Source of the DNA: Fibrobacteria bacterium GUT77
GTDB taxonomy: Bacteria > Fibrobacterota > Chitinivibrionia > Chitinivibrionales > Chitinispirillaceae
DNA length: 6,686 nt
Direction of reading: 5' to 3'
NCBI GenBank assembly: GCA_001462255.1
Contig: LIUJ01000255.1
Coordinates: forward strand, 1,497-8,182
In this document: positions 1 through 5,325 of the stretch, piece after piece
Layout: the number at the start of each line of letters is the position of its first letter
How positions within the stretch are numbered: position 1 is the stretch's first letter
Translations under genes and position numbers: made by a program
The notes under the pieces: model-generated
Database searches by the model: none
The model's input: only the letters and a program-made list of their open reading frames with translations
What the model was told of the DNA's origin: nothing

Positions 1-23
1 GGGTTCGATCCCCGTCTCCCGCT
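1..23 (+). tRNA. tRNA-Gly, 3' end only (partial)
   Basis: Positions 1-3 (GGG) are the last three bases of the T-stem 5' strand. Positions 4-10 (TTCGATC) form a canonical seven-base T-loop, 11-15 (CCCGT) the T-stem 3' strand, 16-22 (CTCCCGC) the 3' half of the acceptor stem, and 23 (T) the discriminator base. The implied 5' acceptor half is GCGGGAG. That half combined with a U73 discriminator is typical of bacterial tRNA-Gly, so glycine is an inference; the anticodon lies outside the window. No CCA follows position 23, so a CCA-adding enzyme must complete the tRNA. The gene converges on the prepilin peptidase gene, whose stop codon lies 21 bp further on. Confidence 0.8.
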
Positions 24-25
24 TG

Positions 26-47
26 TCTTCCGTTCATCTTCCGTTCA
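26..47. repeat. Tandem 11-bp direct repeat between tRNA and pilD
   Basis: The unit TCTTCCGTTCA occurs twice without a gap (26-36 and 37-47), starting three bases after the tRNA discriminator base. The second copy ends on the stop codon of the convergent prepilin peptidase gene. It does not repeat any tRNA sequence visible in the window, so it is not a classical attachment-site duplication. A small slippage duplication is the simplest explanation. Confidence 0.6.
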
Positions 48-860
48 AAAAAGCGATATGTACCACCGCAAGAGCGGGTCTCCGGCAAACACGGCTACGG
101 CGGTGCCGAACGCTAAGAACGGGCCGAAGGGGATGCGGTGATCATCGTTTAGGCTTTTGGTCAGCAACATTACCCCACCTACCACGGAACCCAAAAGTGC
201 GCCGAAAGCTATGCCCAAAAGGGCGGTCTTGTACCCCCATAGGGCGCCGAGATACGCCATAAGTTTTACGTCGCCCATACCCATCGCGTCGCCTTTCTTC
301 ATGGCGAAGGTGCCCACCGCCCCAACGACAAAGAGCGTCCCGCCCCCCGCCAACGCGCCTAAGAGCGACAAAAGCGGGTTCGCGTACCATAACGAAACGC
401 CGTCGGGAATGAACGAGAGACCCAGCGAAAAGAGCAGAAACGGCAGAGTAAACCTGTCCGGTATTATGTAGTGGCGGATGTCGATCACAGAAATCGGGAT
501 TAACAACAGCAGGGAGGTCACCTTGAATACCGGCGTTAAATTCACATACCACGGATGTAAGAGGGTTATATCCAAAAGCCGCCAAACCGCGATTAACGCC
601 GCCGCGGTGATAATCTCCACTATAGGGTAAACGGGCGATATCGGCGACTTGCAACGGCGGCATTTCCCGCCCAATATTATGTAGCTTATAACGGGAAAGT
701 TGTCGAAAGCGCTTATACGTCCTCCGCAACCGGTGCAATGCGACGGCGGCCACACGATAGACTCGCCGCGCGGTATACGCCATATCAGCACGTTGAAAAA
801 CGAGCCTATGCAGAGGCCGACAAAACCCAGGACAACGTATTGTAGGGCGTATAGTTGCAT
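45..860 (-). CDS. pilD: Type IV prepilin peptidase (A24 family, PilD-like)
   Basis: A 271-residue polytopic inner-membrane aspartic protease that cleaves the leader of type IV prepilins and pseudopilins; family members usually also N-methylate the new N-terminus. The N-terminal region begins with a membrane segment and GSFFNVLIWRIPRGES, followed by two CxxC pairs (Cys42/Cys45 and Cys67/Cys70), the zinc-binding cytosolic loop of the longer, bifunctional form. The catalytic aspartates are visible as Asp127 (in VIDIRHYIIPD) and Asp197 (in GMGDVKLMAYLGA). A conserved IPFGPFLAFG segment lies near residue 243. The length is normal for the family. The ATG at 860 has no clear Shine-Dalgarno, but no other methionine occurs before residue 188. 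The gene is last in the - strand cluster, 52 bp after cvpA. No pilin or secretion ATPase gene is in view, so its substrates must be encoded elsewhere. Confidence 0.95.
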   Translation of the reverse strand: MQLYALQYVVLGFVGLCIGSFFNVLIWRIPRGESIVWPPSHCTGCGGRISAFDNFPVISYIILGGKCRRCKSPISPVYPIVEIITAAALIAVWRLLDITLLHPWYVNLTPVFKVTSLLLLIPISVIDIRHYIIPDRFTLPFLLFSLGLSFIPDGVSLWYANPLLSLLGALAGGGTLFVVGAVGTFAMKKGDAMGMGDVKLMAYLGALWGYKTALLGIAFGALLGSVVGGVMLLTKSLNDDHRIPFGPFLAFGTAVAVFAGDPLLRWYISLF

Positions 861-912
861 AAATGGCCAGTGTCAAACGGTAAAAGTCAATTTATCAAAA
901 ATCAACGCCCGC

Positions 913-1476
913 TTACAGATTGTCCAACAACGATCCGTCGTCTTCCTCATTTTCTTCCTCTTTGCTATCCCCGACATCCCTGCCTAAAATGTCACGCCGC
1001 ATCTTTTCCATAGAGTCTAGATTGAAGGATTTGGGCATTGCCTTATAGCCGTTGTAAACCACGGAGCGACTAAATTCGTCTTGGACTTTTTTGACGGGCA
1101 GGGACTCTATCGACAGGCACGCCGCCCACGCTATCACTCCCACCTTCAGCAACCCGAAGATCAGCCCGCAAACATGGTCTACCCACCCCAAAGAAACCGT
1201 ATCGGTGAACTTTCGGAGCAGGTACCCGGCCAACGTTACGACTAAAAAGACCGCGATGAACAGAATTATGAACGCGGTCGCGGCCACAAGCTGCCGGTTT
1301 TGGGCAAACCCGCCCATTACCCCCTGCAGGTCGCGAAAGTATAGGAACGCGACGAAGAACCCGATCAAAAACGCGGCGAAACGGAACACCTCGCGTATCA
1401 ACCCGCGCTTGGCGCCGATAATACCGAAGACGATCGCAATCACGCCTATCACCATGTCAAAAAACGCCGCTGACAT
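913..1476 (-). CDS. cvpA: CvpA family inner-membrane protein
   Basis: A 187-residue membrane protein with four predicted transmembrane segments (about residues 5-21, 30-48, 65-87 and 100-122). It matches CvpA, first described for colicin V production and since linked to envelope homeostasis in several Gram-negative bacteria. Diagnostic features are the early GIIGAKRGLIREV segment, a glycine-rich turn between helices 1 and 2, and LGWVDHVCGLIFGLLKVG in the last helix. The C-terminus after residue 125 is cytosolic-like and ends in a strongly acidic stretch (about 170-187, EEENEEDD). The ATG at 1476 is preceded by GGGAGG (1496-1491), but the spacer of 14 bases is long. The next methionine (residue 8) would be further away and would cut into helix 1. 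The gene lies 30 bp downstream of the BamE-like lipoprotein gene and is probably co-transcribed with it. Confidence 0.9.
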   Translation of the reverse strand: MSAAFFDMVIGVIAIVFGIIGAKRGLIREVFRFAAFLIGFFVAFLYFRDLQGVMGGFAQNRQLVAATAFIILFIAVFLVVTLAGYLLRKFTDTVSLGWVDHVCGLIFGLLKVGVIAWAACLSIESLPVKKVQDEFSRSVVYNGYKAMPKSFNLDSMEKMRRDILGRDVGDSKEEENEEDDGSLLDNL

Positions 1477-1506
1477 AATCTTAAGAACGACCTCCCAAAT
1501 AAACGG

Positions 1507-1875
1507 TTACTTCTTCTTTTTAGCGTCAAACTCGTCTATACCGACAACGTGTTTGTCCTCAATGACAAATAAACGCACCTTGCCCCTCGGATACCGCCAG
1601 TGCTCCTGTTGCGCCCACGGTTGCTTCACATGCTCAACCGTCTTCGGCTCGCCCATGAGAAAGCGTACCGTGGAGGCCAGCATACCTATCTCGAAACGAC
1701 CGTCGGCTATGCACGATTGGTCGGTGGCCGGTAAATCCGGGTTGGCCTGAAGGTAGGCGTCTATATCGGCCTGCTTCGGCCTGATGAGTTCATTAGACCC
1801 GCCGCAACCGCCAAAAACGACCGCCGCCGTCAGCAGGGCGGCGAGGCTAACTCTTCTTAAGCTTTTTGACATCAT
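1507..1875 (-). CDS. Small BamE-like (SmpA/OmlA-type) lipoprotein
   Basis: A 122-residue exported protein. The N-terminus has basic residues (KSLRR), a hydrophobic stretch and a cysteine at residue 24 in the context VVFGGC. This is a relaxed lipobox with Phe at -3; residue +2 is Gly, so outer-membrane sorting is expected. Residues 56-82 (IADGRFEIGMLASTVRFLMGEP) match the BamE/SmpA-OmlA pattern of a glycine-methionine turn, a helix and LxGxP, followed by a beta-rich part (EHWRYPRGKVRLFVIED). BamE belongs to the outer-membrane protein assembly complex, but many proteins of this fold are not BamE, so the precise role is open. The tail is Lys-rich (AKKKK). The start is set at the ATG at 1875 because AAGGAG (1888-1883) lies 7 bases before it; a TTG two codons upstream is too close to that site. 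The gene overlaps the end of the STAS gene by 29 bp, which suggests translational coupling. Confidence 0.75.
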   Translation of the reverse strand: MMSKSLRRVSLAALLTAAVVFGGCGGSNELIRPKQADIDAYLQANPDLPATDQSCIADGRFEIGMLASTVRFLMGEPKTVEHVKQPWAQQEHWRYPRGKVRLFVIEDKHVVGIDEFDAKKKK

Positions 1876-2200
1876 CGACAAACTCCTTCTCTGAAGAGTA
1901 AATGGTTATTAATTTGTCAAAACCTACTACGTTTAGGACATCGTACACATATTCGTTAGGTTCTAAAATGACAAGCTTTCCGCCGAGCTTGGATAGCACG
2001 CTTTGGCTGTAGATCAGCACATTCAACGCGCCGCTGTCCAAATATGTGACATTAGCCAAGTTTAGGGCTATAACCCGCTCGTCCTTCTCCGCGAGGGCGC
2101 TTATGTACGACCTAAGTACATTGGAATCCGTCAGCCTGTCGATCTTACCGATAACATCAACGACGCTGACCCCGCCTTTTTGCCGTCTGCCGATATCCAT
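1847..2200 (-). CDS. STAS-domain protein (anti-sigma factor antagonist type)
   Basis: A 117-residue single-domain protein that aligns by eye with SpoIIAA/RsbV over its full length. It has a first strand (VSVVDVIGKIDR), LNLANVTYLDSGALNVL with Asp55-Ser56 at the position of the Asp57-Ser58 pair of Bacillus SpoIIAA, and then GGKLVILEPNEYVYDVLNVVGFDKLI. Ser56 is thus the candidate phospho-acceptor, although the next residues are Gly-Ala rather than the common Ser-Gly. In known systems such proteins bind a serine-kinase anti-sigma factor and are switched by phosphorylation and a PP2C phosphatase. No kinase, phosphatase or sigma factor is visible here, so the partner is unknown. The ATG at 2200 is chosen because the domain starts immediately after it. 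Upstream in-frame starts (ATG at 2218, GTG at 2242) would add 6 or 14 residues, and none of the three has a convincing ribosome binding site. It is the first gene of the cluster and overlaps the lipoprotein gene. Confidence 0.88.
   Translation of the reverse strand: MDIGRRQKGGVSVVDVIGKIDRLTDSNVLRSYISALAEKDERVIALNLANVTYLDSGALNVLIYSQSVLSKLGGKLVILEPNEYVYDVLNVVGFDKLITIYSSEKEFVDDVKKLKKS
1883..1888 (-). promoter_or_regulatory. Ribosome binding site of the BamE-like gene, inside the STAS CDS
   Basis: AAGGAG on the - strand, 7 bases before the ATG at 1875. It lies within the last codons of the upstream STAS gene, and it decides the start against the upstream TTG at 1881. Ribosomes finishing the STAS gene would pass over this site and terminate 29 bases inside the next gene, an arrangement typical of coupled translation. 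Confidence 0.65.
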
Positions 2201-2268
2201 AATCGACCGGCCCCCCATGGGTTTGATGTTACGAAAAAACACAACACCCCGCGCGCCCGCACGTTATT

Positions 2269-2297
2269 AATATATATGATGGGATGGCCGAATGCAA
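2269..2297 (-). promoter_or_regulatory. Putative sigma70-type promoter of the STAS-lipoprotein-cvpA-pilD cluster
   Basis: On the - strand, TTGCAT (2297-2292) is followed after 17 bases by TATATT (2274-2269), which matches the -10 consensus in five of six positions; the -35 matches only in its TTG. Transcription would begin near 2262, leaving a GC-rich leader of about 60 bases before the STAS start at 2200. The -35 sits just after the stop codon of the ankyrin gene. This is a sequence-based guess. Confidence 0.4.
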
Positions 2298-2306
2298 AAA
2301 AACCTT

Positions 2307-2954
2307 TTAATCGTCAAAATCGTGCGTCGCCCCGCGTCCTACCCCCATGGCATCCTGCGAAGCCGCGCTCCACTGCGGCATGGCATCCACCGTCACGCTA
2401 CTGACGTCTCTGTCGGAGTGCGAGTAGTAGGCGTTGCGCTCCGTCTTTCCGCGCCCCCCCTTAGACTCCAAAAAACGCGCCATTCCATCCTGCCCCGCCC
2501 TATACGCCCGCGCGACGGCCGTCTCCTCGTACCGGTCGGCATCGTTGATCCGCGCGCCGCCGTCGAGCAACAGCGTGACCAATTCTTGGTTACCGCCCTC
2601 GGCGGCAAGCATCAGCGGCGTGGTTCCGCGCACGTACCCTCGGCAGTTTACATCCGCGCCGCTCCCCATCAACGCGACCGCAATCGACCGGTATCCCCCT
2701 TCCACCGCCCGCATAAGGGGTGTAAACCCGCTCTTGTCGGCAATGTTCGAATCGGCGCCGCGTTCCAACAAAAACTTCACTATGTCTTCGCTACCCCCCC
2801 ACGCGGCCTCAAGAAGCGCGGTGCGCCCGGATCCGTCCTGCCCGTTGATATCGCAAGGTGTCTCCCCGGCTTCAACCGCCTCGCCGCCCCCCTCACCCAT
2901 TACAGCCTTCACATCCGCAAGCTTGCCGCTTGAACACGCGCTGATCAAGTTCAT
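2307..2954 (-). CDS. Ankyrin-repeat protein
   Basis: A 215-residue soluble protein with no signal peptide, probably cytosolic. About four ankyrin repeats are visible: residues 43-73 (GRTALLEAAWGGSEDIVKFL, ending GADSN), 76-106 (TPLMRAVEGG, ending GADVN), 109-141 (TPLMLAAEGGNQELVTLLLD, ending GARIN) and a decayed one at 143-168. A divergent first unit lies at 1-39 (LISACSSGKLADVKAVM). The C-terminal 45 residues are polar and apparently disordered. Ankyrin repeats are protein-binding scaffolds; no catalytic domain is attached, so the partner is unknown. The ATG at 2954 is chosen because GGAGGGG (2970-2964) lies 9 bases upstream; a GTG at 2981 would add nine residues and lies upstream of that site. 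Two G7 tracts interrupt the coding strand. The STAS gene begins 106 bp downstream, with its own likely promoter between. Confidence 0.9.
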   Translation of the reverse strand: MNLISACSSGKLADVKAVMGEGGGEAVEAGETPCDINGQDGSGRTALLEAAWGGSEDIVKFLLERGADSNIADKSGFTPLMRAVEGGYRSIAVALMGSGADVNCRGYVRGTTPLMLAAEGGNQELVTLLLDGGARINDADRYEETAVARAYRAGQDGMARFLESKGGRGKTERNAYYSHSDRDVSSVTVDAMPQWSAASQDAMGVGRGATHDFDD

Positions 2955-2963
2955 GACAGGACA

Positions 2964-2970
2964 CCCCTCC
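2964..2970 (-). promoter_or_regulatory. Ribosome binding site fixing the ankyrin gene start
   Basis: GGAGGGG on the - strand, separated by 9 bases from the ATG at 2954. It is the strongest Shine-Dalgarno-like site in the window. It lies inside the reading frame that would begin at the GTG at 2981, which argues for the shorter protein. Confidence 0.6.
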
Positions 2971-3002
2971 ATTTTCTTCACGAAACATAGTGACTTGTTT
3001 TA

Positions 3003-3018
3003 CCGCGCCTAATCGCGG
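3003..3018. repeat. Short GC inverted repeat in the divergent region
   Basis: CCGCG (3003-3007) and CGCGG (3014-3018) form a 5-bp inverted repeat around a six-base spacer, about 50 bp upstream of the ankyrin start. It could be an operator or a leader hairpin of the ankyrin transcript, but an inverted repeat this short may be chance. Confidence 0.25.
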
Positions 3019-3111
3019 CCTATCCCCCCAAACTACTTGTCGAATTAGCGAGCGGAACTTACACACATGAATGAGGTGTCTCGAATATAAATTAAAACTA
3101 CGCTAAAAAGC

Positions 3112-3131
3112 AAATTTTTTGTTAAAAATTT
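3112..3131. repeat. AT-only inverted repeat / A-tract element upstream of the beta-barrel gene
   Basis: AAATTTTT (3112-3119) and AAAAATTT (3124-3131) are perfect inverted complements around TGTT. The element sits in the most AT-rich part of the 214-bp divergent region and directly abuts the putative -35 at 3131-3136. The position suits an UP-element or a binding site for a nucleoid protein; as an RNA hairpin it would be weak. The function is inferred from position only. Confidence 0.35.
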
Positions 3132-3159
3132 TGTAACGCGCCCGCGCTTTGATTATCTT
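3131..3159 (+). promoter_or_regulatory. Putative promoter of the beta-barrel gene with a very short leader
   Basis: TTGTAA (3131-3136) and TATCTT (3154-3159) are separated by 17 bases; each matches consensus in four of six positions. A start site 6-8 bases after the -10 would lie at about 3165-3167, almost on the ATG at 3169. The transcript would then be nearly leaderless, which fits the absence of any Shine-Dalgarno before that ATG. If translation starts instead at the ATG at 3286, the leader would be about 120 bases. Confidence 0.35.
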
Positions 3160-3168
3160 TATCCGTAA

Positions 3169-4386
3169 ATGACAACGCCAAAACCAAACACCCCGGCGCT
3201 ACGCGCCACCCCTCCACGGAGGCGAACGACATCTCTTATCCCATTCTTTTGTAGGGTATTCAAAGGATGTGGCGGTTGTATTGCTATGACGGCGCTGTGC
3301 CTAACGACGACTGTATCCCAAGCGTCGCCTATAGATTACCGCGTCTCGTTTGACGGAATACTCGACAACCGCGAGTACGGAGCGCCGCCGAACCGCCCGC
3401 TCAACGACGAAACCTTCTTTTTCGCCCGCGGAACCGCCGAGGTTGGCTTAGCCGTAGACGATGAAAACCGGATTAGAGCCGGATTTATACCGACAGTGCG
3501 GTTCGGGACGCCGGATACCGCCCGTATTCCTATAAACGCGCTACTGTACTTCCAACACGAAAGCCGACACGCGCGCTTCCGTTTTGGGGCGTTTCCGCGC
3601 CGCTTCGGGGTGTCGCGGCCTAAAGCTGACTCGGTATCAATACGGAACGATGCTTTTCCACAAATCGGGGCGCTTGACCGCCTGCCCGCGTGGTTTTTCG
3701 GCGACGAAGCCGCCTACCGCCGCCCCTACGTACACGGCGCCGCGGTCGATGTCGGTAGCGATTGGGGCCTAACCGCCGGCACGTGGGTCGATTGGACCGG
3801 ATTGCGCGACACAGCCGTAAACGAGGCTTTCTTATTCGGCTACGGCGTATCCTACGAGCGCGGGCCGTTCTTCGCGAGGCACGACTTCATGATGTACCAC
3901 TTTGCCCGTCCTCTCGACCCAACCTACGGCGAAGCCGTGAAGGACAACGGCGGAATCAGCGCGGAGGTCGGGGCGGCGTGGGGTCATTTCGACAAGCTCA
4001 ATGACCGCTTCCGATACATAGACACCATCGCGGTCTCGGCCGGAGTAATAGCCTCATTGGATAGAGACAGGGCCGATATGGTATGGCACACCCCGGCGGG
4101 CGGGTTCATAAGCGGAATGGTAGGCTATAAAATGCTGGCGATACGCGGCTTCTACTACGCCGGCCAGCCGCAGAGGATGGCTTGGGGCGGATGTTTTTAT
4201 AACTACTCCGGTATAGAATCATTCGGACGCGGAGATGTGATTTTACGTTTCTTCAACAAAGATAGGATGTTAAAAAATACGAATTTAAGCGCTGAATTGA
4301 CGGCGTCATTCCACTTTTTTGACGGAAAAATCGGATCGTCGCAACATTTTATTTTACACGCGGATTACGGTACATATCCAAAATAG
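3169..4386 (+). CDS. Predicted secreted, probably outer-membrane beta-barrel protein of unknown function
   Basis: A 405-residue protein I do not recognise. Residues 1-22 are Pro/Arg/Thr-rich. A hydrophobic Cys/Gly stretch (about 33-50) follows and ends in VSQA before SP, a good signal-peptidase I site after Ala52. The mature part is rich in Tyr, Phe, Gly and alternating polar/apolar stretches (for example RIRAGFIPTVRFG, ARFRFGAFPRRFGV, KMLAIRGFYYAGQ, LSAELTASFHFF), as in outer-membrane barrels. It ends in Lys rather than the common terminal Phe. No helical membrane segment follows the signal. The ATG at 3169 has no ribosome binding site; the only other candidate, ATG at 3286 (residue 40), would leave a signal sequence without basic residues, so the long form is preferred. 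The 3' end overlaps the convergent gene by 22 bp. A porin or an organism-specific surface protein is an inference, not a family match. Confidence 0.75.
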   Translation: MTTPKPNTPALRATPPRRRTTSLIPFFCRVFKGCGGCIAMTALCLTTTVSQASPIDYRVSFDGILDNREYGAPPNRPLNDETFFFARGTAEVGLAVDDENRIRAGFIPTVRFGTPDTARIPINALLYFQHESRHARFRFGAFPRRFGVSRPKADSVSIRNDAFPQIGALDRLPAWFFGDEAAYRRPYVHGAAVDVGSDWGLTAGTWVDWTGLRDTAVNEAFLFGYGVSYERGPFFARHDFMMYHFARPLDPTYGEAVKDNGGISAEVGAAWGHFDKLNDRFRYIDTIAVSAGVIASLDRDRADMVWHTPAGGFISGMVGYKMLAIRGFYYAGQPQRMAWGGCFYNYSGIESFGRGDVILRFFNKDRMLKNTNLSAELTASFHFFDGKIGSSQHFILHADYGTYPK

Positions 4387-5135
4387 TTCCGAACAAACGA
4401 GGTAAACGCCCGGTCAAACTCCCCGCTGTACGACAGTTCCGGGTTCCGCTTCGCGTTGGTCAGCTCGCTTTCCTGCCACTTTTTGGTTTGGATAATAAGC
4501 TCCTGAGCGGAGATACGCAACTTCATTATCCTATCCTTGTCGGTCTGCCACATCTTTATCCTCGCGTCCGACTTCGGTGAATTGAGCGACACGTCGTAGT
4601 CTTCGTCGCGCACCAGCGCCGATTGCGGCAGGGCCTCCGGGGAGTCCTTGGCGGCGCATATAAGCGTGTGCAGTCCGCGCAAAAAACGGGGAAAGAACGA
4701 GTCCAAATATAGGGCGCGCCCCCAATTCTTGTTCTTCAGGATAACCTCGTACTCTTCAAGCGTGGCAACTAAGGTGCGGCAGACCTGATTTATCGTCTTG
4801 GCCTCAAAATCCGAGAATAGGTAGGTTACCTGCGGCAATTCCTTATAAACGACGGCCTCGCCGTTCTTCTTTACCAACATATCGTCGCCCGGAGCGATTA
4901 CCGTGTAGACACCGGACTCGTCGAAGTATATTTTTACCTGATTGTACTTTTTTCGGGTATTGTCGAACGCGATGTTGATTTTCGCGAGCGGTACCTTAAA
5001 CTGCTCGCGCGGCGCCACAGCGGCCGTATGGTCGGCGGAGGCGCTACCCCCGTCGCCCGCCTGACCACGAACCCCGGCGGCGGCAATGACCAAAAGGGAC
5101 GCGGCGGCAAGGCAATTTGCTATGTATGGCTTCAA
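4365..5135 (-). CDS. Exported protein of unknown function
   Basis: A 256-residue protein I do not recognise. A clear Sec signal peptide opens it (basic start, then CLAAASLLVIAAAG, with likely cleavage around residues 24-26). There is no lipobox, so the mature product should be periplasmic or secreted. After a low-complexity Ala/Gly/Ser linker (about 27-42), the mature domain is mixed: beta-like at 46-110 (KINIAFDNTRKKYNQVKIYF and VYTVIAPGDDMLVKKNGEAV), then mostly helical with many charged residues and a conserved-looking aromatic tail (FVRNYFGYVP). Two cysteines at 119 and 160 could pair. The start is a TTG at 5135 with a weak GGGAAG just before it. No ATG or GTG precedes it in frame before a stop, and the signal peptide begins exactly there. 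The last 22 bp overlap the convergent beta-barrel gene. Confidence 0.8.
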   Translation of the reverse strand: MKPYIANCLAAASLLVIAAAGVRGQAGDGGSASADHTAAVAPREQFKVPLAKINIAFDNTRKKYNQVKIYFDESGVYTVIAPGDDMLVKKNGEAVVYKELPQVTYLFSDFEAKTINQVCRTLVATLEEYEVILKNKNWGRALYLDSFFPRFLRGLHTLICAAKDSPEALPQSALVRDEDYDVSLNSPKSDARIKMWQTDKDRIMKLRISAQELIIQTKKWQESELTNAKRNPELSYSGEFDRAFTSFVRNYFGYVP

Positions 5136-5192
5136 GTCTTCCCGCTCTTTCGTAATTTGTGGACATTGTATTTAACCTATACCCGTATAAAT

Positions 5193-5222
5193 AAGATACG
5201 TTACCGACACACAAAATTGCAA
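5193..5222 (-). promoter_or_regulatory. Putative promoter of the exported-protein gene
   Basis: On the - strand, TTGCAA (5222-5217) is followed after 18 bases by TATCTT (5198-5193). The -10 hexamer is the same as that proposed for the divergent beta-barrel gene at 3154-3159. Transcription would begin near 5186, about 50 bases before the TTG start at 5135. The area is AT-rich, so other registers are possible. Confidence 0.3.
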
Positions 5223-5262
5223 GAAAAATGTGGGGCTTATGAAAAAGCGGCTCTACGAGATC

Positions 5263-5306
5263 GGGCGGCCCCCTTGTCAAACGCCTCAATCAACAAGTCG
5301 CCGCCC
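5263..5306. repeat. Long interrupted inverted repeat after the ATPase gene
   Basis: GGGCGGC (5263-5269) pairs perfectly with GCCGCCC (5300-5306). Further in, CTTGT (5273-5277) pairs with ACAAG (5293-5297), leaving a small internal loop and a 15-base terminal loop. It begins 19 bases after the ATPase stop codon on the - strand, just after a run of eight T. No T-run follows directly on either strand, so it is not a classical intrinsic terminator. It may stabilise the 3' end of the mRNA or be part of a small structured RNA. It lies inside the 190-bp gap 5136-5325, which has no convincing gene. Confidence 0.45.
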
Positions 5307-5325
5307 ATAAAACGTCAAAAAAAAT

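Noticed and set aside
142..876. A long - strand frame of 244 codons overlapping the prepilin peptidase gene
   Set aside because: It is another frame of the same DNA and is very rich in Arg, His and Gly with no motif, while the pilD frame carries every family hallmark.
861..912. A separate promoter for pilD, from TTGACT/TTGATA-like hexamers in the gap after cvpA
   Set aside because: Good -35-like hexamers are present, but no -10-like sequence lies at a suitable distance on the - strand, so co-transcription with cvpA is more likely.
1879..1881. TTG start for the BamE-like lipoprotein
   Set aside because: It lies only two bases after the AAGGAG site, too close for initiation; the ATG at 1875 has a normal 7-base spacer.
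2019..2051. Idea that the STAS protein lacks the phosphorylatable serine because it reads DSGA rather than DSSG
   Set aside because: Aligned with SpoIIAA, the phospho-serine is the residue directly after the aspartate, and that serine (Ser56) is present; only the following positions differ.
2292..3012. Two long + strand frames opposite the ankyrin gene
   Set aside because: They are antisense shadows in GC-rich DNA. Their products are Pro/Arg/Ser-rich and motif-free, while the - strand frame encodes clear ankyrin repeats with a good ribosome binding site.
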